A stretch of 64,000 bases of DNA from Azonexus sp. (GTDB taxonomy: Bacteria > Pseudomonadota > Gammaproteobacteria > Burkholderiales > Rhodocyclaceae): the NCBI GenBank assembly GCA_030691385.1, contig JAUYEI010000066.1, positions 1-64,000 on the forward strand, given 5' to 3'. Each line of letters starts with the position of its first letter. Position 1 is the first letter of the stretch. This document shows positions 53,042 to 64,000 of the stretch, piece by piece. Made by a program: the position numbers and the translations under genes. Below the pieces are notes generated by a model. It was not told where the DNA came from and ran no database searches. It was given only the letters and a program-made list of their open reading frames with translations.

Positions 53042-53770
53042 TTGACCGAGAGCGACAAGCTGGTAATGGGCGTCGAGACCGAGGCCCTGCTGAAAAACGC
53101 GACGGCCCGCGAGTCCTGGCGGATTTTCGGCATTATGTCAGAGTTCGTCGAGGCGACTGAACGCCTGGCCGCGATCAAGCCGGCCGTGACCATGTTCGGC
53201 AGCGCCCGCGTCCGGCCGGACTCGCCGTATTACATGCTGACCGAGCAGACCGCCCGCCTGCTGTCCGATTCCGGCTTCTCGGTCATTTCCGGCGGCGGTC
53301 CGGGGATCATGGAAGCGGCCAACAAGGGCGCCTTCTTCGGCAAATCGCCCTCGGTCGGCCTCAACATCCAGTTACCGCACGAGCAGCAGAACAACCCCTA
53401 CCAGGATATTTCGCAGACCTTCCGCCACTTCTTCGCCCGCAAATACATGTTCGTCCGCTTCGCCAGCGCCTACGTCGTGATGCCCGGCGGCTTCGGCACG
53501 CTCGACGAGCTCATGGAAGCGCTGACCCTGATCCAGACCGGCAAGGCGCGCAAGATTCCACTCATTCTGGTCTGTTCGGAGTTCTGGGGCGGCATGATGG
53601 CGTGGTTCAAGGACAGGCTGGTCAGCGAAGGCATGGTCGATGCTGAAGACATGAACCTGATCCAGCTCATCGACGAGCCGGAAAAAGTGGTCGAAGCCAT
53701 CTTCAAGCATTACGAGGCGCGTCCCTTCGGCCCCTTGCCGAACGAACACGAGATGCTGCTCAACCTGTAA
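53042..53770 (+). CDS. LOG/TIGR00730-family protein (TTG start, or ATG at 53066)
   Basis: VTMFGSARV; ISGGGPGIMEAANKGA; VMPGGFGTLDELMEALTLIQT. Confidence 0.9.
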   Translation: MTESDKLVMGVETEALLKNATARESWRIFGIMSEFVEATERLAAIKPAVTMFGSARVRPDSPYYMLTEQTARLLSDSGFSVISGGGPGIMEAANKGAFFGKSPSVGLNIQLPHEQQNNPYQDISQTFRHFFARKYMFVRFASAYVVMPGGFGTLDELMEALTLIQTGKARKIPLILVCSEFWGGMMAWFKDRLVSEGMVDAEDMNLIQLIDEPEKVVEAIFKHYEARPFGPLPNEHEMLLNL

Positions 53771-53800
53771 AATCAAAGCATCGTCATCGAGGAATTCAAC

Positions 53801-54130
53801 ATGCGCCGCCTTCTTTCCCTCCTGCTTCTAGCCGCCTTGCCTGTCTGGGCGCAGAAAGGCGATCTCCAGCCCTTGCCGGCCGTGCCGCCCCCGCCGCCGG
53901 GCATGGAAGCCTTCGACGAGGCGCTTGAGCCGCAAGTGACCATCGTCAAGCGCGAGACCGAAACCCGCGAGGAATACCGCATGAAGGGCAAGCTCTACAT
54001 GGTCAAGGTCACGCCGGCGGTCGGCCCATCCTACTACCTGGTCGATAACCAGGGTGATGGCCAGTTTATTCAGGCCGACATTACCCATCCGGTGACCAAG
54101 CCGCCGATGTGGATCATTCATAGCTGGTAA
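53801..54130 (+). CDS. DUF2782 family secreted protein
   Basis: Signal peptide; EPQVTIVKRETETREEYRMKGKLYMVKVTPAVGPSYYLVD. Confidence 0.88.
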   Translation: MRRLLSLLLLAALPVWAQKGDLQPLPAVPPPPPGMEAFDEALEPQVTIVKRETETREEYRMKGKLYMVKVTPAVGPSYYLVDNQGDGQFIQADITHPVTKPPMWIIHSW

Positions 54131-54133
54131 ATC

Positions 54134-55060
54134 TTGTCCGTCTATACCAAAGTCGGGCGCGATGAGCTCACCGCCTGGCTGCAGCCACTCGGGCCGGGTG
54201 AGCTGATCGACTACGCCGGTATCGCCGCCGGCATGCAGAACTCCAACTATTTCGTGATGATGGCCAGCGGCCGTTTTGTGTTGACGCTGTTCGAGCGCAT
54301 CGAGACCTCATCCCTCGATTTTTACCTGGCCCTGCAGAATCGCTTGGCGCACAGCGGGATTCCCAGCCCGCGGCCGGTGGCTGACGGCGATGGCCGCCAT
54401 TGGCGCTGGCTGGCCGGCAAACCGGCTGCATTGCTGACCTGTTTGCCGGGGGCGGCGCTGGAGTCGCCGGGCGCCGAGCACTGCTGCGCCGTCGGCCAGA
54501 TGCTGGCCCGCCTGCACCGCGCCGCGGCTGATCTGCCGAATCCCTTGCCCAACCCCTGCGGTGCTGCCTGGCGCCAGGCTGTCGGCAAAACCTTGCTGCC
54601 CTTGCTCGCGCCGGATGAGCATGATCTGCTGGCCGACGAGCTGGCCTTTCAGGCGGCTCAGGATTATTCGGCATTGCCGCGTGGCGTCATCCACGCCGAC
54701 CTGTTCCGTGACAACGTGCTGTGGGATGCTGCCGGCGGACTGTCCGGCGTGCTCGATTTCTATTTTGCCGGCGAAGATGCCTTGCTCTTCGATCTGGCCG
54801 TCGTCGCCAATGACTGGTGTTCGGACGACGCAGCACTGGCCGCGCTGATCGCCGGTTACGCCAGCCAACGTCCGCTGACCGAGGCGGAACGCGCCGCCTG
54901 GCCGGCCATGCGGCGTGCCGCAGCCTTGCGCTTCTGGCTGCTCCGGCTCGAGGTCAGGCACCAGCCCCGTCAGGGCGAAGTGGTAACGATCAAGAATCCC
55001 GACGACTTTCGGCACCTGCTGACACGTTTTCGCCTTGCTCCGGAAGCGCTGCCCCGTTAG
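54134..55060 (+). CDS. thrB: Homoserine kinase (ThrB, APH fold)
   Basis: GIAAGMQNSNYFV; GVIHADLFRDNVLW; GVLDFYFAGEDALLFDLAV. Confidence 0.93.
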   Translation: MSVYTKVGRDELTAWLQPLGPGELIDYAGIAAGMQNSNYFVMMASGRFVLTLFERIETSSLDFYLALQNRLAHSGIPSPRPVADGDGRHWRWLAGKPAALLTCLPGAALESPGAEHCCAVGQMLARLHRAAADLPNPLPNPCGAAWRQAVGKTLLPLLAPDEHDLLADELAFQAAQDYSALPRGVIHADLFRDNVLWDAAGGLSGVLDFYFAGEDALLFDLAVVANDWCSDDAALAALIAGYASQRPLTEAERAAWPAMRRAAALRFWLLRLEVRHQPRQGEVVTIKNPDDFRHLLTRFRLAPEALPR

Positions 55061-55074
55061 CATCCGCGCATCAT

Positions 55075-55307
55075 CCTAGAAACTGCAGTTGACCGCTTGC
55101 TGCTACAACGAATGCCAATGAAAACCGGACGCTCCGACTTCGATAACCATCACCAGCCAAGTTTGTCCGCTACGTACCCGCTGGCACGCCCGGACGGGCG
55201 CCTGGTTTTGTCGCTCCTCGTTGCAGGCGTGAGCCTGCTGCCTGGTCGCTTCGCACCAGCCACCCGCCCGATCGCACCAGCGGGCACGTCCAACTGCGGT
55301 TTCCAGG
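55075..55307. repeat. Palindromic-ended dispersed element, copy 3 (inverted, diverged)
   Basis: Begins CCTAGAAACTGCAGTTG, ends CAACTGCGGTTTCCAGG; interior matches the reverse complement of copy 1. Confidence 0.8.
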
Positions 55308-56054
55308 ATGAGTGAAACGCCTGTTTTTCCGATGGCCCCGACCCGATTTACCGGCGAGTGCCGCGAAGTCGATCCCGGCGCCTGTTTTGACTGGCTGCGC
55401 CAGGGCTGGGCCATGTTCCTGGTCAATCCCGGCGTGTGGATTGGCTGTACCGTCCTGCTGCTGGTCATGTTGATGGCCATATCCATCGTGCCGCTCTTCG
55501 GACAGATCGCCGCACATTTGCTGCTGCCGCTCTTCGGCGCCGGCATGATCAAGCTGTGCAAGCGCCTGAATGATGGCGAAGAGCCTGAAATTGCCGATCT
55601 TTTCGCCGGTTTCCGCCACAACGCGGGGCAACTGGTCATGGTCGGCGTATTTTTCGCGATGGGTATTTTCGGCATCGCCTTCCTGGCTTTCATGCTGGTC
55701 AGCGGTGGCCTGCTCGGTGGTGTCGTGACTGGCAAGGTCGCTGGTTTCGGCATTGCGCTCGGTGGCGTCATGCTGGCTGGCCTGCTCGTCATGGTGCTCT
55801 CGGTGCCGATCATCATGGCGACCTGGTTTGCACCGGCGCTGGTCTTCTTCCATGACATGCAGCCGCTCGATGCGATGAAGGCGAGCTTTGCCGCCGGGGC
55901 CAGGAACTTCCTGCCGATGGCGATCTTCGGCATTTTCCTGGTCGTTGCCCTGTTCTTCGCCATGTTGCCCGTCGGCATGGGCCTGCTCCTGCTCCTGCCC
56001 GTGGCTTCCGGTGCAGTTTTCGCGTCCTATCGCGACATTTTTGTGGGAAGCTGA
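55308..56054 (+). CDS. BPSS1780-type multi-TM membrane protein
   Basis: CFDWLRQGWAMFLVNPGVWIG; multi-TM; D.QPLDAMKASFAAGARNFLPM. Confidence 0.7.
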   Translation: MSETPVFPMAPTRFTGECREVDPGACFDWLRQGWAMFLVNPGVWIGCTVLLLVMLMAISIVPLFGQIAAHLLLPLFGAGMIKLCKRLNDGEEPEIADLFAGFRHNAGQLVMVGVFFAMGIFGIAFLAFMLVSGGLLGGVVTGKVAGFGIALGGVMLAGLLVMVLSVPIIMATWFAPALVFFHDMQPLDAMKASFAAGARNFLPMAIFGIFLVVALFFAMLPVGMGLLLLLPVASGAVFASYRDIFVGS

Positions 56055-56056
56055 CC

Positions 56057-56830
56057 ATGCGCGCCCAAGCACTGTCGCCCGCCGCCGGCTGGCGCTGGAT
56101 TCTGACCGGTTTCGCCATTTTCCGGCGCAATCCGATCGTTCTTGGCATGCTGGTCCTCTCCTACTGGTTCACGGTGATTTTTCTCAATGTCCTGCCGTTT
56201 GTCGGTACGCTGGCCGCTTCGCTGGTCATCCCCGGCCTCTCGGTCGGCCTCATGCAGGCCGCCCGCCAGGTTGAACGTGGTCAGGCTATCGGCGTGCAAA
56301 CGCTGTTTGGCAGCATGAAGGAAAACGCCCGCACCTTGCTTGCCCTCGGCGCCCTCTACCTGTGCTGCACGCTCGGCGTTCTCGGCCTGTCCACGCTGTT
56401 CGACGGGGGCGACATGTTCAAATTCATGATGGCCAGTAACCGGGCCGAACGGGCAGATCTCGAAGACGCCGATTTCATCACGCCGGCGCTGTTCGTCATG
56501 GCCTTGATGACCCCGGTCATGATGGCCTACTGGTTTGCTCCGGTGCTGGCTGCCTGGCACCGGCTGACCCTCGGCCGCGCCCTGTTCTTCAGCTTTGTCG
56601 CGTGCTGGATGAACTGGCGGGCTTTCCTGGTCTATGGCCTTGGCCTGGTGCTGGTGGCCGGTGTCGTGCCCGGCGTCCTGCTTGGCGTGTTGCTGCTGAT
56701 CTTCCCCGGTGCCGCCAGTTTCATTACCGCCATCGTCACCATGCCGCTCGTGCTGGTCATCGCGCCAACTATTTTCGCCAGCTTCTACACTTGTTACCGC
56801 GACATCTTCGGCATCTCCGAAATTGTCTGA
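56057..56830 (+). CDS. BPSS1780-type multi-TM membrane protein (tandem paralogue-like)
   Basis: GWRWILTGFAIFRRNPIVLGM; same TM layout. Confidence 0.7.
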   Translation: MRAQALSPAAGWRWILTGFAIFRRNPIVLGMLVLSYWFTVIFLNVLPFVGTLAASLVIPGLSVGLMQAARQVERGQAIGVQTLFGSMKENARTLLALGALYLCCTLGVLGLSTLFDGGDMFKFMMASNRAERADLEDADFITPALFVMALMTPVMMAYWFAPVLAAWHRLTLGRALFFSFVACWMNWRAFLVYGLGLVLVAGVVPGVLLGVLLLIFPGAASFITAIVTMPLVLVIAPTIFASFYTCYRDIFGISEIV

Positions 56831-57476
56831 GCCGCTTGGCCTCTTCGGGGGCACTTTCGACCCCGTGCATTTTGGTCACCTCCGGCTGGCCGAGGAGGCC
56901 ATCGCCCACCTCGGCCTCGGTGGCGTGCGCTGGATCCCCGCCGGCCAGCCGCCGCATCGCGGCACGCCGCAAGTGACCGCGCAGCAACGTCTGGAGATGG
57001 TGCTACGGTCAACCGGAAATAATGCCCGATTTTCAATTGATGCCAGCGAGGTCGAAGCCGCTGCGCCAAGCTACACGGTGCATACGCTCGAACGTCTGCG
57101 CCGCGAACTCGGCACCGGGCAGTCGCTCGTCCTGCTCGTCGGTGCCGACGCCTTCGCCGGACTGGTCACCTGGCACCGCTGGCGCGATATTTTTGCCCTG
57201 GCCCACGTCGCCGTCTCGCATCGCCCCGGTTTTCCCGTCGAAGCGAGCAGCCTGCCGCATGAGCTGGCGACCGAATTCAACGACCGTCGCCTGACCGATG
57301 TCGGCGGGCTCAAACGCGCTCCGGCCGGGGGGATCGTCACTTTTGCCATGACCCAGCTCGCCATTTCGGCGACGCAGATTCGCAAGCTGCTGGCCAACGG
57401 CCTGTCGGCGCGTTATTTGCTGCCGGATAGCGTTCTCGACTATATTCACCTTCACCAACTCTATAAAAGTACCTGA
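56823..57476 (+). CDS. nadD: Nicotinate-nucleotide adenylyltransferase (TTG start overlapping upstream stop)
   Basis: LGLFGGTFDPVHFGHLRLAEEA; ISATQIRKLLANG. Confidence 0.93.
   Translation: MSEPLGLFGGTFDPVHFGHLRLAEEAIAHLGLGGVRWIPAGQPPHRGTPQVTAQQRLEMVLRSTGNNARFSIDASEVEAAAPSYTVHTLERLRRELGTGQSLVLLVGADAFAGLVTWHRWRDIFALAHVAVSHRPGFPVEASSLPHELATEFNDRRLTDVGGLKRAPAGGIVTFAMTQLAISATQIRKLLANGLSARYLLPDSVLDYIHLHQLYKST
57002..57040 (+). repeat. CACGGTCAACCGG dispersed motif (in nadD)
   Basis: gctacggtcaaccggaaataatgcccgattttcaattga. Confidence 0.8.
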
Positions 57477-57841
57477 TGGACATCCGCAAGCTGCAAAAAA
57501 TCATCGTTTCCGCCCTTGAAGACATCAAGGGCAAGGATATCGAAGTCATCAACACATCCAAGCTGACGTCGATGTTCGATCGCATCGTCATTGCCACCGG
57601 CGACTCCAATCGTCAGGTCAAGTCGCTGGCCCAGAATGTTGTCGAAAAGGTCAAGGAAGCCGGCGGCGAGGTTGTCTCGACCGAAGGCGAAGATGGCGGC
57701 GAATGGGTGCTGGTCGATCTCGGCGACATCGTCGTGCATGTCATGCAGGCCAACGTGCGCGCCTACTACAACCTTGAAGAACTGTGGTCGGCGACGCCGG
57801 CCCAACGGCGCAAGGCCGTGGAGCAGGCCCGCGAAGGATGA
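57476..57841 (+). CDS. rsfS: Ribosomal silencing factor RsfS
   Basis: [38 protein letters not shown]. Confidence 0.95.
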   Translation: MDIRKLQKIIVSALEDIKGKDIEVINTSKLTSMFDRIVIATGDSNRQVKSLAQNVVEKVKEAGGEVVSTEGEDGGEWVLVDLGDIVVHVMQANVRAYYNLEELWSATPAQRRKAVEQAREG

Positions 57842-58308
57842 AACTTGGCGTACTTGCCGTTGGCCATCGTCAACCCGCCTGGGTGAACGAGGGCTGCGCC
57901 GAGTACCTCAAGCGCATGCCGCGCGAACTGCCGGCCAGCGTTAGCGAAATCAAGCCCGAACCGCGCGGTTCGAAAACCCGCGAACAATTGCTGGCCGCCG
58001 AGAAGGGCCGCATCCGCGACGCCTTGCCGGGCAGTTGCCGCCTTGTCGTGCTCGACGAAAAGGGCGACGACCTGACCACCCTCAAGCTGGCCAAACGGCT
58101 TGAGGTGTGGATGCAGGACGGCCGCGACGTGGCGTTGCTGATCGGCGGGGCAGACGGGCTCGATGAGGAATTCAAGCAACAGGCCGACGACAGGCTGCGC
58201 CTGTCGAGCCTGACGCTGCCCCACGGCATGGCGCGCCTGCTATTGTGCGAGCAGCTGTACCGCGCTGTCAGTGTCCTCAAAAACCATCCATACCACCGGG
58301 AGGGATGA
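57838..58308 (+). CDS. rlmH: 23S rRNA (pseudouridine1915-N3)-methyltransferase RlmH
   Basis: [37 protein letters not shown]-type motif; [17 protein letters not shown]. Confidence 0.95.
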   Translation: MKLGVLAVGHRQPAWVNEGCAEYLKRMPRELPASVSEIKPEPRGSKTREQLLAAEKGRIRDALPGSCRLVVLDEKGDDLTTLKLAKRLEVWMQDGRDVALLIGGADGLDEEFKQQADDRLRLSSLTLPHGMARLLLCEQLYRAVSVLKNHPYHREG

Positions 58309-58913
58309 TGCGTCTCTACCTCGCCTCGCGCAGTCCGCGCCGTCGTGAATTGCTGCACCAGATCGGCATCGATTTCGATACCGTCGTTTTTCGCGACGGC
58401 CTGCGCGCCGACAGCGAAACCGACGAAACGCCGATGGCGGGCGAATCGCCCGTGATCTACGTCGAGCGCGTGGCGCGCGCCAAGGCGATGCATGGCCTGA
58501 AGATCGTCGAGGAGCGCCGCCTGCCGATGCGCCCCGTTTTGGCCGCCGACACGACGCTCGAACTCGACGGTGAAATCATCGGCAAGCCGGTCGACATGGC
58601 CGATGCCGCCGCCATCCTGCGCCGCCTGTCGGGACGCACGCACCGCGTGCTGACCGGCGTCGCCATCGACCATCAGCGGCGTACCGAATATCTGTTGTCG
58701 ACCAGTGAAGTCCGTTTCCGTCACATCGATGATGAGGAAATCCGTCACTACGTGATCAGCGGCGAGCCGATGGACAAGGCCGGCGCCTATGGTATTCAGG
58801 GCCGCGCCGGGCTGTTCGTCGAGCATCTTTCCGGCAGCTACAGCGGCGTGATGGGCCTGCCCGTCTGCGAAACCGGCGAATTGCTCAAGAAGCTCGGTTT
58901 CCGCCCGATTTAA
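58305..58913 (+). CDS. maf: Maf family nucleotide pyrophosphatase
   Basis: [39 protein letters not shown]. Confidence 0.95.
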   Translation: MMRLYLASRSPRRRELLHQIGIDFDTVVFRDGLRADSETDETPMAGESPVIYVERVARAKAMHGLKIVEERRLPMRPVLAADTTLELDGEIIGKPVDMADAAAILRRLSGRTHRVLTGVAIDHQRRTEYLLSTSEVRFRHIDDEEIRHYVISGEPMDKAGAYGIQGRAGLFVEHLSGSYSGVMGLPVCETGELLKKLGFRPI

Positions 58914-59227
58914 CCTTGAAACCGTGCTTATCCGGTTAGCACCCAAAACAAGCGGCTCGTCCCACTTAATGCCCTGTTTCGAGGAAAGTGCTTGCGATTC
59001 GGCCATGCACGAGGCCCCAAGCAGGAGCGTAGCTCCACTTTCGGCCGAAAAGTAAGCCGCCACTTCCAATTTGGGTTCTAACCGGATAAGCACGCTTGAA
59101 ACCTCCGTTGGACGTGCCAGCGGCCACGTCGCGCTGTCAGCCAAGGGGTGAATCGCCTCGAAGGCGCAAAGGCCTGTATTCAGGCGGCTGGCCAAGGCTG
59201 GATAAGCGGTCAACTGAGGTTTCAAGG
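58914..59227. repeat. Palindromic-ended dispersed element, copy 2, interrupted by a MITE
   Basis: CCTTGAAAC (58914-58922) / MITE / CTTGAAACCTCC...GAGGTTTCAAGG (59095-59227). Confidence 0.85.
58923..59094. mobile_element. 172-bp MITE-like element with 25-bp terminal inverted repeats and 8-bp target duplication
   Basis: Left TIR CGTGCTTATCCGGTTAGCACCCAAA (58923-58947); right TIR TTTGGGTTCTAACCGGATAAGCACG (59070-59094), 24/25 match; flanked by CTTGAAAC on both sides. Confidence 0.85.
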
Positions 59228-59228
59228 T

Positions 59229-60284
59229 TCAAGCGGCGCCGGCGTAGTCAATGATGGCGCGCGCTGCCTGCGCAATGCCATCGGTTTCCGGTATCGACGA
59301 TGGTGATCGCCCGAGAACGCTTTCAAGGGCTGCCGCGAGCTGCCCACATTCCAGTGCTGCTGCACCGAGTTCGAAACAGCGGCCGTTTTCGTTCAGCCAG
59401 TCGATCAGGCAGTCCTGCTCCGGCCAGTTTTCGCGCCGCTGGTAGATGACCGGCGTGCCGTTGCAGGCGGCTTCGGTGAAGGTGCCGTAGCCGGGCTTGG
59501 TGATGACGGCATCGACCGAGCAGAGCAGGTCGGTGAAATTCAGGCCGAAGGATTCGCTGGTGATGGCATCGGGGTGCCGGCAGTGCCAGGCGGCCGGCAC
59601 CAGCCAGCGGATGCCGGGCTGGCGCGGCCAGTTTTCCACCGGCAGGCGATGGGCGATGCCGCCCATGGTGATGAGGATGGTTTTGTCGCCGCTCAGGCCG
59701 AGGTTGCGGCGCGTGCCAAGGGCGGCGATCGGGCCAACGGTTTGTACATTGTCCAGCGCATCCATCGCCATGCCCGGCGTGACGCGCAGGAAGGCTTGTG
59801 CCGAGCGGTAGGCGGCGAGCATCTCGGTGTGGATGGGTTGGGCCCAGGGCTGGTCGCCGAAATAATGGTCGAACAGGTCGGCCCAGTTCAGTGAACACAG
59901 GCTGAGGGCCGGAATCCCGGCCTGGGCAGCGCCGGCCAGCGGCTGGTAGCTGACGTTGGCGAGGACGATGTCTGGCTTGAGGTCAGACAGAAAGCGGGCT
60001 TCATCGGCAACGCGGGCCGACCAGTTTTCATGTGCCTGACGATAGGCGGTGGCGCTGGCTTCGAAATCGACGCGGGTGGCGTCGATCATCACGTAACCAA
60101 AATCGGTGGTGTCGGCGATCAGCGTGTAGGGCGTTTTGATGCGTTGTTGCAGCTTGCCGCCGGGCAGGGCGCTGCGGATGGTCAGCCGGAAATTCGGGGC
60201 GATTTTGGCGATGGCGTTGAGCACCGGCGCCGTGATGGCGAGGTGGCCGAAGCCGTGGCTGGAAATGTCGACAAACAGGTGCAT
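59229..60284 (-). CDS. Glycosyltransferase (GT28/UGT-like)
   Basis: VDISSHGFGHLAITAPVLNAI; VDAVITKPGYGTFTEAACNGTPVIYQRRENWPEQ. Confidence 0.8.
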   Translation of the reverse strand: MHLFVDISSHGFGHLAITAPVLNAIAKIAPNFRLTIRSALPGGKLQQRIKTPYTLIADTTDFGYVMIDATRVDFEASATAYRQAHENWSARVADEARFLSDLKPDIVLANVSYQPLAGAAQAGIPALSLCSLNWADLFDHYFGDQPWAQPIHTEMLAAYRSAQAFLRVTPGMAMDALDNVQTVGPIAALGTRRNLGLSGDKTILITMGGIAHRLPVENWPRQPGIRWLVPAAWHCRHPDAITSESFGLNFTDLLCSVDAVITKPGYGTFTEAACNGTPVIYQRRENWPEQDCLIDWLNENGRCFELGAAALECGQLAAALESVLGRSPSSIPETDGIAQAARAIIDYAGAA

Positions 60285-60312
60285 GCGGGCTGCTTCGGGC
60301 GGTTATCGGGCA

Positions 60313-60351
60313 TTGCCACGGTCAACCGGAAATTTTGGCCAAAATTGAAAT
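60313..60351 (+). repeat. CACGGTCAACCGG dispersed motif (intergenic; the most consensus-like copy)
   Basis: ttgccacggtcaaccggaaattttggccaaaattgaaat. Confidence 0.9.
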
Positions 60352-60401
60352 GCTCCGGACGCCTCGGCGGGCGCCCGGATTCGATGAGACGGCCGACGTA
60401 C

Positions 60402-61175
60402 TCAGCGGTTCTTGAACGTCGCCTTGCGCTTCTCGGCGAAGGCCGCCATGCCTTCCTTCTGGTCTTCGAGGGCGAAGGCCGAATGGAAGACGCGACGCTC
60501 GAAGAGCAGGCCTTCGTTGAGCGAGGATTCGAAAGCGCGATTGACCGATTCCTTGATCATCATGACCACGGGCAGCGAGAAGCTGGCGATGGTCGTCGCC
60601 GCCTTGAGCGTTTCTTCCAGCAATTGGTCAGCCGGGATGACGCGGGCGACGAGGCCCGACTTTTCCGCTTCGGCCGCATCCATCATGCGTCCGGTCAGGC
60701 ACAGGTCCATCGCCTTGGCCTTGCCGACGGCGCGTGGCAGACGTTGCGTGCCACCGGCCCCGGGCAGGGTGCCGAGCTTGATTTCCGGCTGGCCGAACTT
60801 GGCCGTGTCGGCGGCGTAGATCATGTCGCACATCATCGCCATTTCGCAGCCGCCGCCCAGGGCAAAGCCGGCCACCGCCGCGATGACTGGCTTGCGCGTC
60901 GTCTTGATGCGCTCCCAGTTGCGGGTGATGAAATCCGTCTTGTAGGCGTGCATGTAATCGAAATCCTTCATGAAGCCGATATCGGCCCCGGCGGCGAAGG
61001 CTTTTTCATTGCCGGTGATGACGATGCAGCCGATGTTCTCGTCAGCTTCGTAGGCGTCAATGGCGGCGCCAATGCCGTCGACGACATCGTTGTTCAATGC
61101 ATTCATCGCTTCCGGGCGGTTGATGCGGATCAGGCCGACTTTGCCGATGATTTCGGTGAGGACTACTGGGGTCAT
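60402..61175 (-). CDS. Enoyl-CoA hydratase
   Basis: [60 protein letters not shown]. Confidence 0.94.
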   Translation of the reverse strand: MTPVVLTEIIGKVGLIRINRPEAMNALNNDVVDGIGAAIDAYEADENIGCIVITGNEKAFAAGADIGFMKDFDYMHAYKTDFITRNWERIKTTRKPVIAAVAGFALGGGCEMAMMCDMIYAADTAKFGQPEIKLGTLPGAGGTQRLPRAVGKAKAMDLCLTGRMMDAAEAEKSGLVARVIPADQLLEETLKAATTIASFSLPVVMMIKESVNRAFESSLNEGLLFERRVFHSAFALEDQKEGMAAFAEKRKATFKNR

Positions 61176-61195
61176 GTTGTTCTCCAGAATGTTGT

Positions 61196-61957
61196 TCAGT
61201 GGGCGAGGGCAATCCAGGCCAGGCCGAGCCACTCGTGCAGGGCGTAATAGGAAATTTGCAGGGCTTTGGCCTGCGGCAGGAAATCGCTCAGCAGCCAGTC
61301 GAAGCTCGGGTGGCTGAAGAAGGCGGTGGGGGCCGGGATGACTTCGAGTCCGGCCTGCTCGAACAGCAGCCGGGCGCGCGGCATGTGGAAGGCGTGGGTG
61401 ACGAGGACGATGCGCTGAATGCCGGCGGCCTTGAGGATGGGTGCCGAGCGCGCGGCGTTGCCGGCGGTATCCATCGATCCGGCTTCCTGCCAGCGCGCTT
61501 CGACAGCGAATTCGCTACGCAGTATGTCGGCCATGACTTCGGCTTCCGAGCGCTCGTCGTTCAGCAACTTGCCGCCGGTGACCAGCACGGGAAGATCGTA
61601 GCGCCGGGCCAGGGTGGCGCCATAGCGCGTGCGAATCAAGGTGCGCTCGTTGGCCGTATCGCCGCCGTATTCGGCGGCATCGGTGGCCAGACCGCTGCCG
61701 AGGATGACGATGGCGCCGGCCTCCGGTTTCGGCGCGTTGGGCGCGATGGCCGCCGACTGGTTTTCCAGTGAGGCGATCAGCAGACCGGCGACGGCCGGCA
61801 GGCATTGGGCCAGCGTTAGCGCCGTAGCCGCCACGGCCAGCCCGAAAGCCCAGCGCCGGCGCCGGAAAACGCCGGCCACGCCGAGCAGCGCGAGGCCGTT
61901 GCCGGGCGGCAGAAGCAGGGTGCTGATCAGCAGTTTGAGAATCCAGGCGAAGGACAT
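61196..61957 (-). CDS. DUF218/YdcF (ElyC/SanA-like) membrane-associated protein
   Basis: [16 protein letters not shown]..; [50 protein letters not shown]. Confidence 0.9.
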   Translation of the reverse strand: MSFAWILKLLISTLLLPPGNGLALLGVAGVFRRRRWAFGLAVAATALTLAQCLPAVAGLLIASLENQSAAIAPNAPKPEAGAIVILGSGLATDAAEYGGDTANERTLIRTRYGATLARRYDLPVLVTGGKLLNDERSEAEVMADILRSEFAVEARWQEAGSMDTAGNAARSAPILKAAGIQRIVLVTHAFHMPRARLLFEQAGLEVIPAPTAFFSHPSFDWLLSDFLPQAKALQISYYALHEWLGLAWIALAH

Positions 61958-62111
61958 GATTGCGGTGGCTGGGTTGGTTCAGGGCGTCGAGTTTGTCCGT
62001 GTCATGGCGCCGCGTCAATCGGGGCGGGAAAGTGTCCGGTCGATGACAGTTGCCCGCCGGCAAATCCTGCTATCTTTGCCGATCAATACAGAACAAGACC
62101 GAGGAGACAAG

Positions 62112-64000
<1,889 letters not shown>

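Noticed and set aside
55097-55315. 72-aa plus-strand ORF and larger antisense ORFs over the same interval
   Set aside because: Entirely inside the third copy of the palindromic-ended repeat; no independent coding evidence.
57870-59225. Long minus-strand ORF (451 aa)
   Set aside because: Antisense to rlmH and maf, and its N-terminus is the repeat element plus MITE; GC-driven spurious ORF.
60179-60214. Motif-like string in the glycosyltransferase gene (tggtcagccggaaattcggggcgattttggcg)
   Set aside because: Core degenerate (GGTCAGCCGG) and spacing only approximate; not counted.

Overview
The window is a 64 kb, GC-rich chromosomal segment with gene content and order typical of a Betaproteobacterium, probably Rhodocyclales (Dechloromonas/Azonexus-like). 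The taxonomic call is inference from gene content. It is densely coding. Recognisable blocks in order are: PHA synthase 3' end; ubiT/ubiV/ubiU (O2-independent ubiquinone synthesis); rlpA-rodA-mrdA-mreDCB; gatCAB with a small lipoprotein gene between gatA and gatB; pyrE/xthA; yqjD/yqjE; ampG-metW-metX with a SAM-II-like riboswitch plus terminator; a PilZ/TonB-receptor/GGDEF-EAL/periplasmic-binding cluster; a cobalamin cluster with two cobalamin riboswitches, interrupted by a two-gene restriction-modification module preceded by a LexA-type box; an msbA/LPS glycosyltransferase block; polA-thrB; nadD-rsfS-rlmH-maf; and an acetoacetyl-CoA synthetase running off the right edge. The most striking signal that ordinary annotation does not explain is a dispersed ~36 bp sequence, consensus about CCCACGGTCAACCGGAAAWWWWGSCCAAAATTGAAAT. 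I see about 15 good copies on both strands, in intergenic DNA and inside conserved genes, apparently by substitution rather than insertion. Its layout (fixed core plus two AT tracts about one helical turn apart) resembles a DNA-uptake sequence. Other repeat findings are a three-copy ~225 bp element with palindromic ends, one copy of which carries a nested 172 bp MITE with 24/25-matching TIRs and an 8-bp target duplication, and a REP/BIME-like inverted pair inserted in frame in polA. All calls are from reading the sequence; no database search was run.
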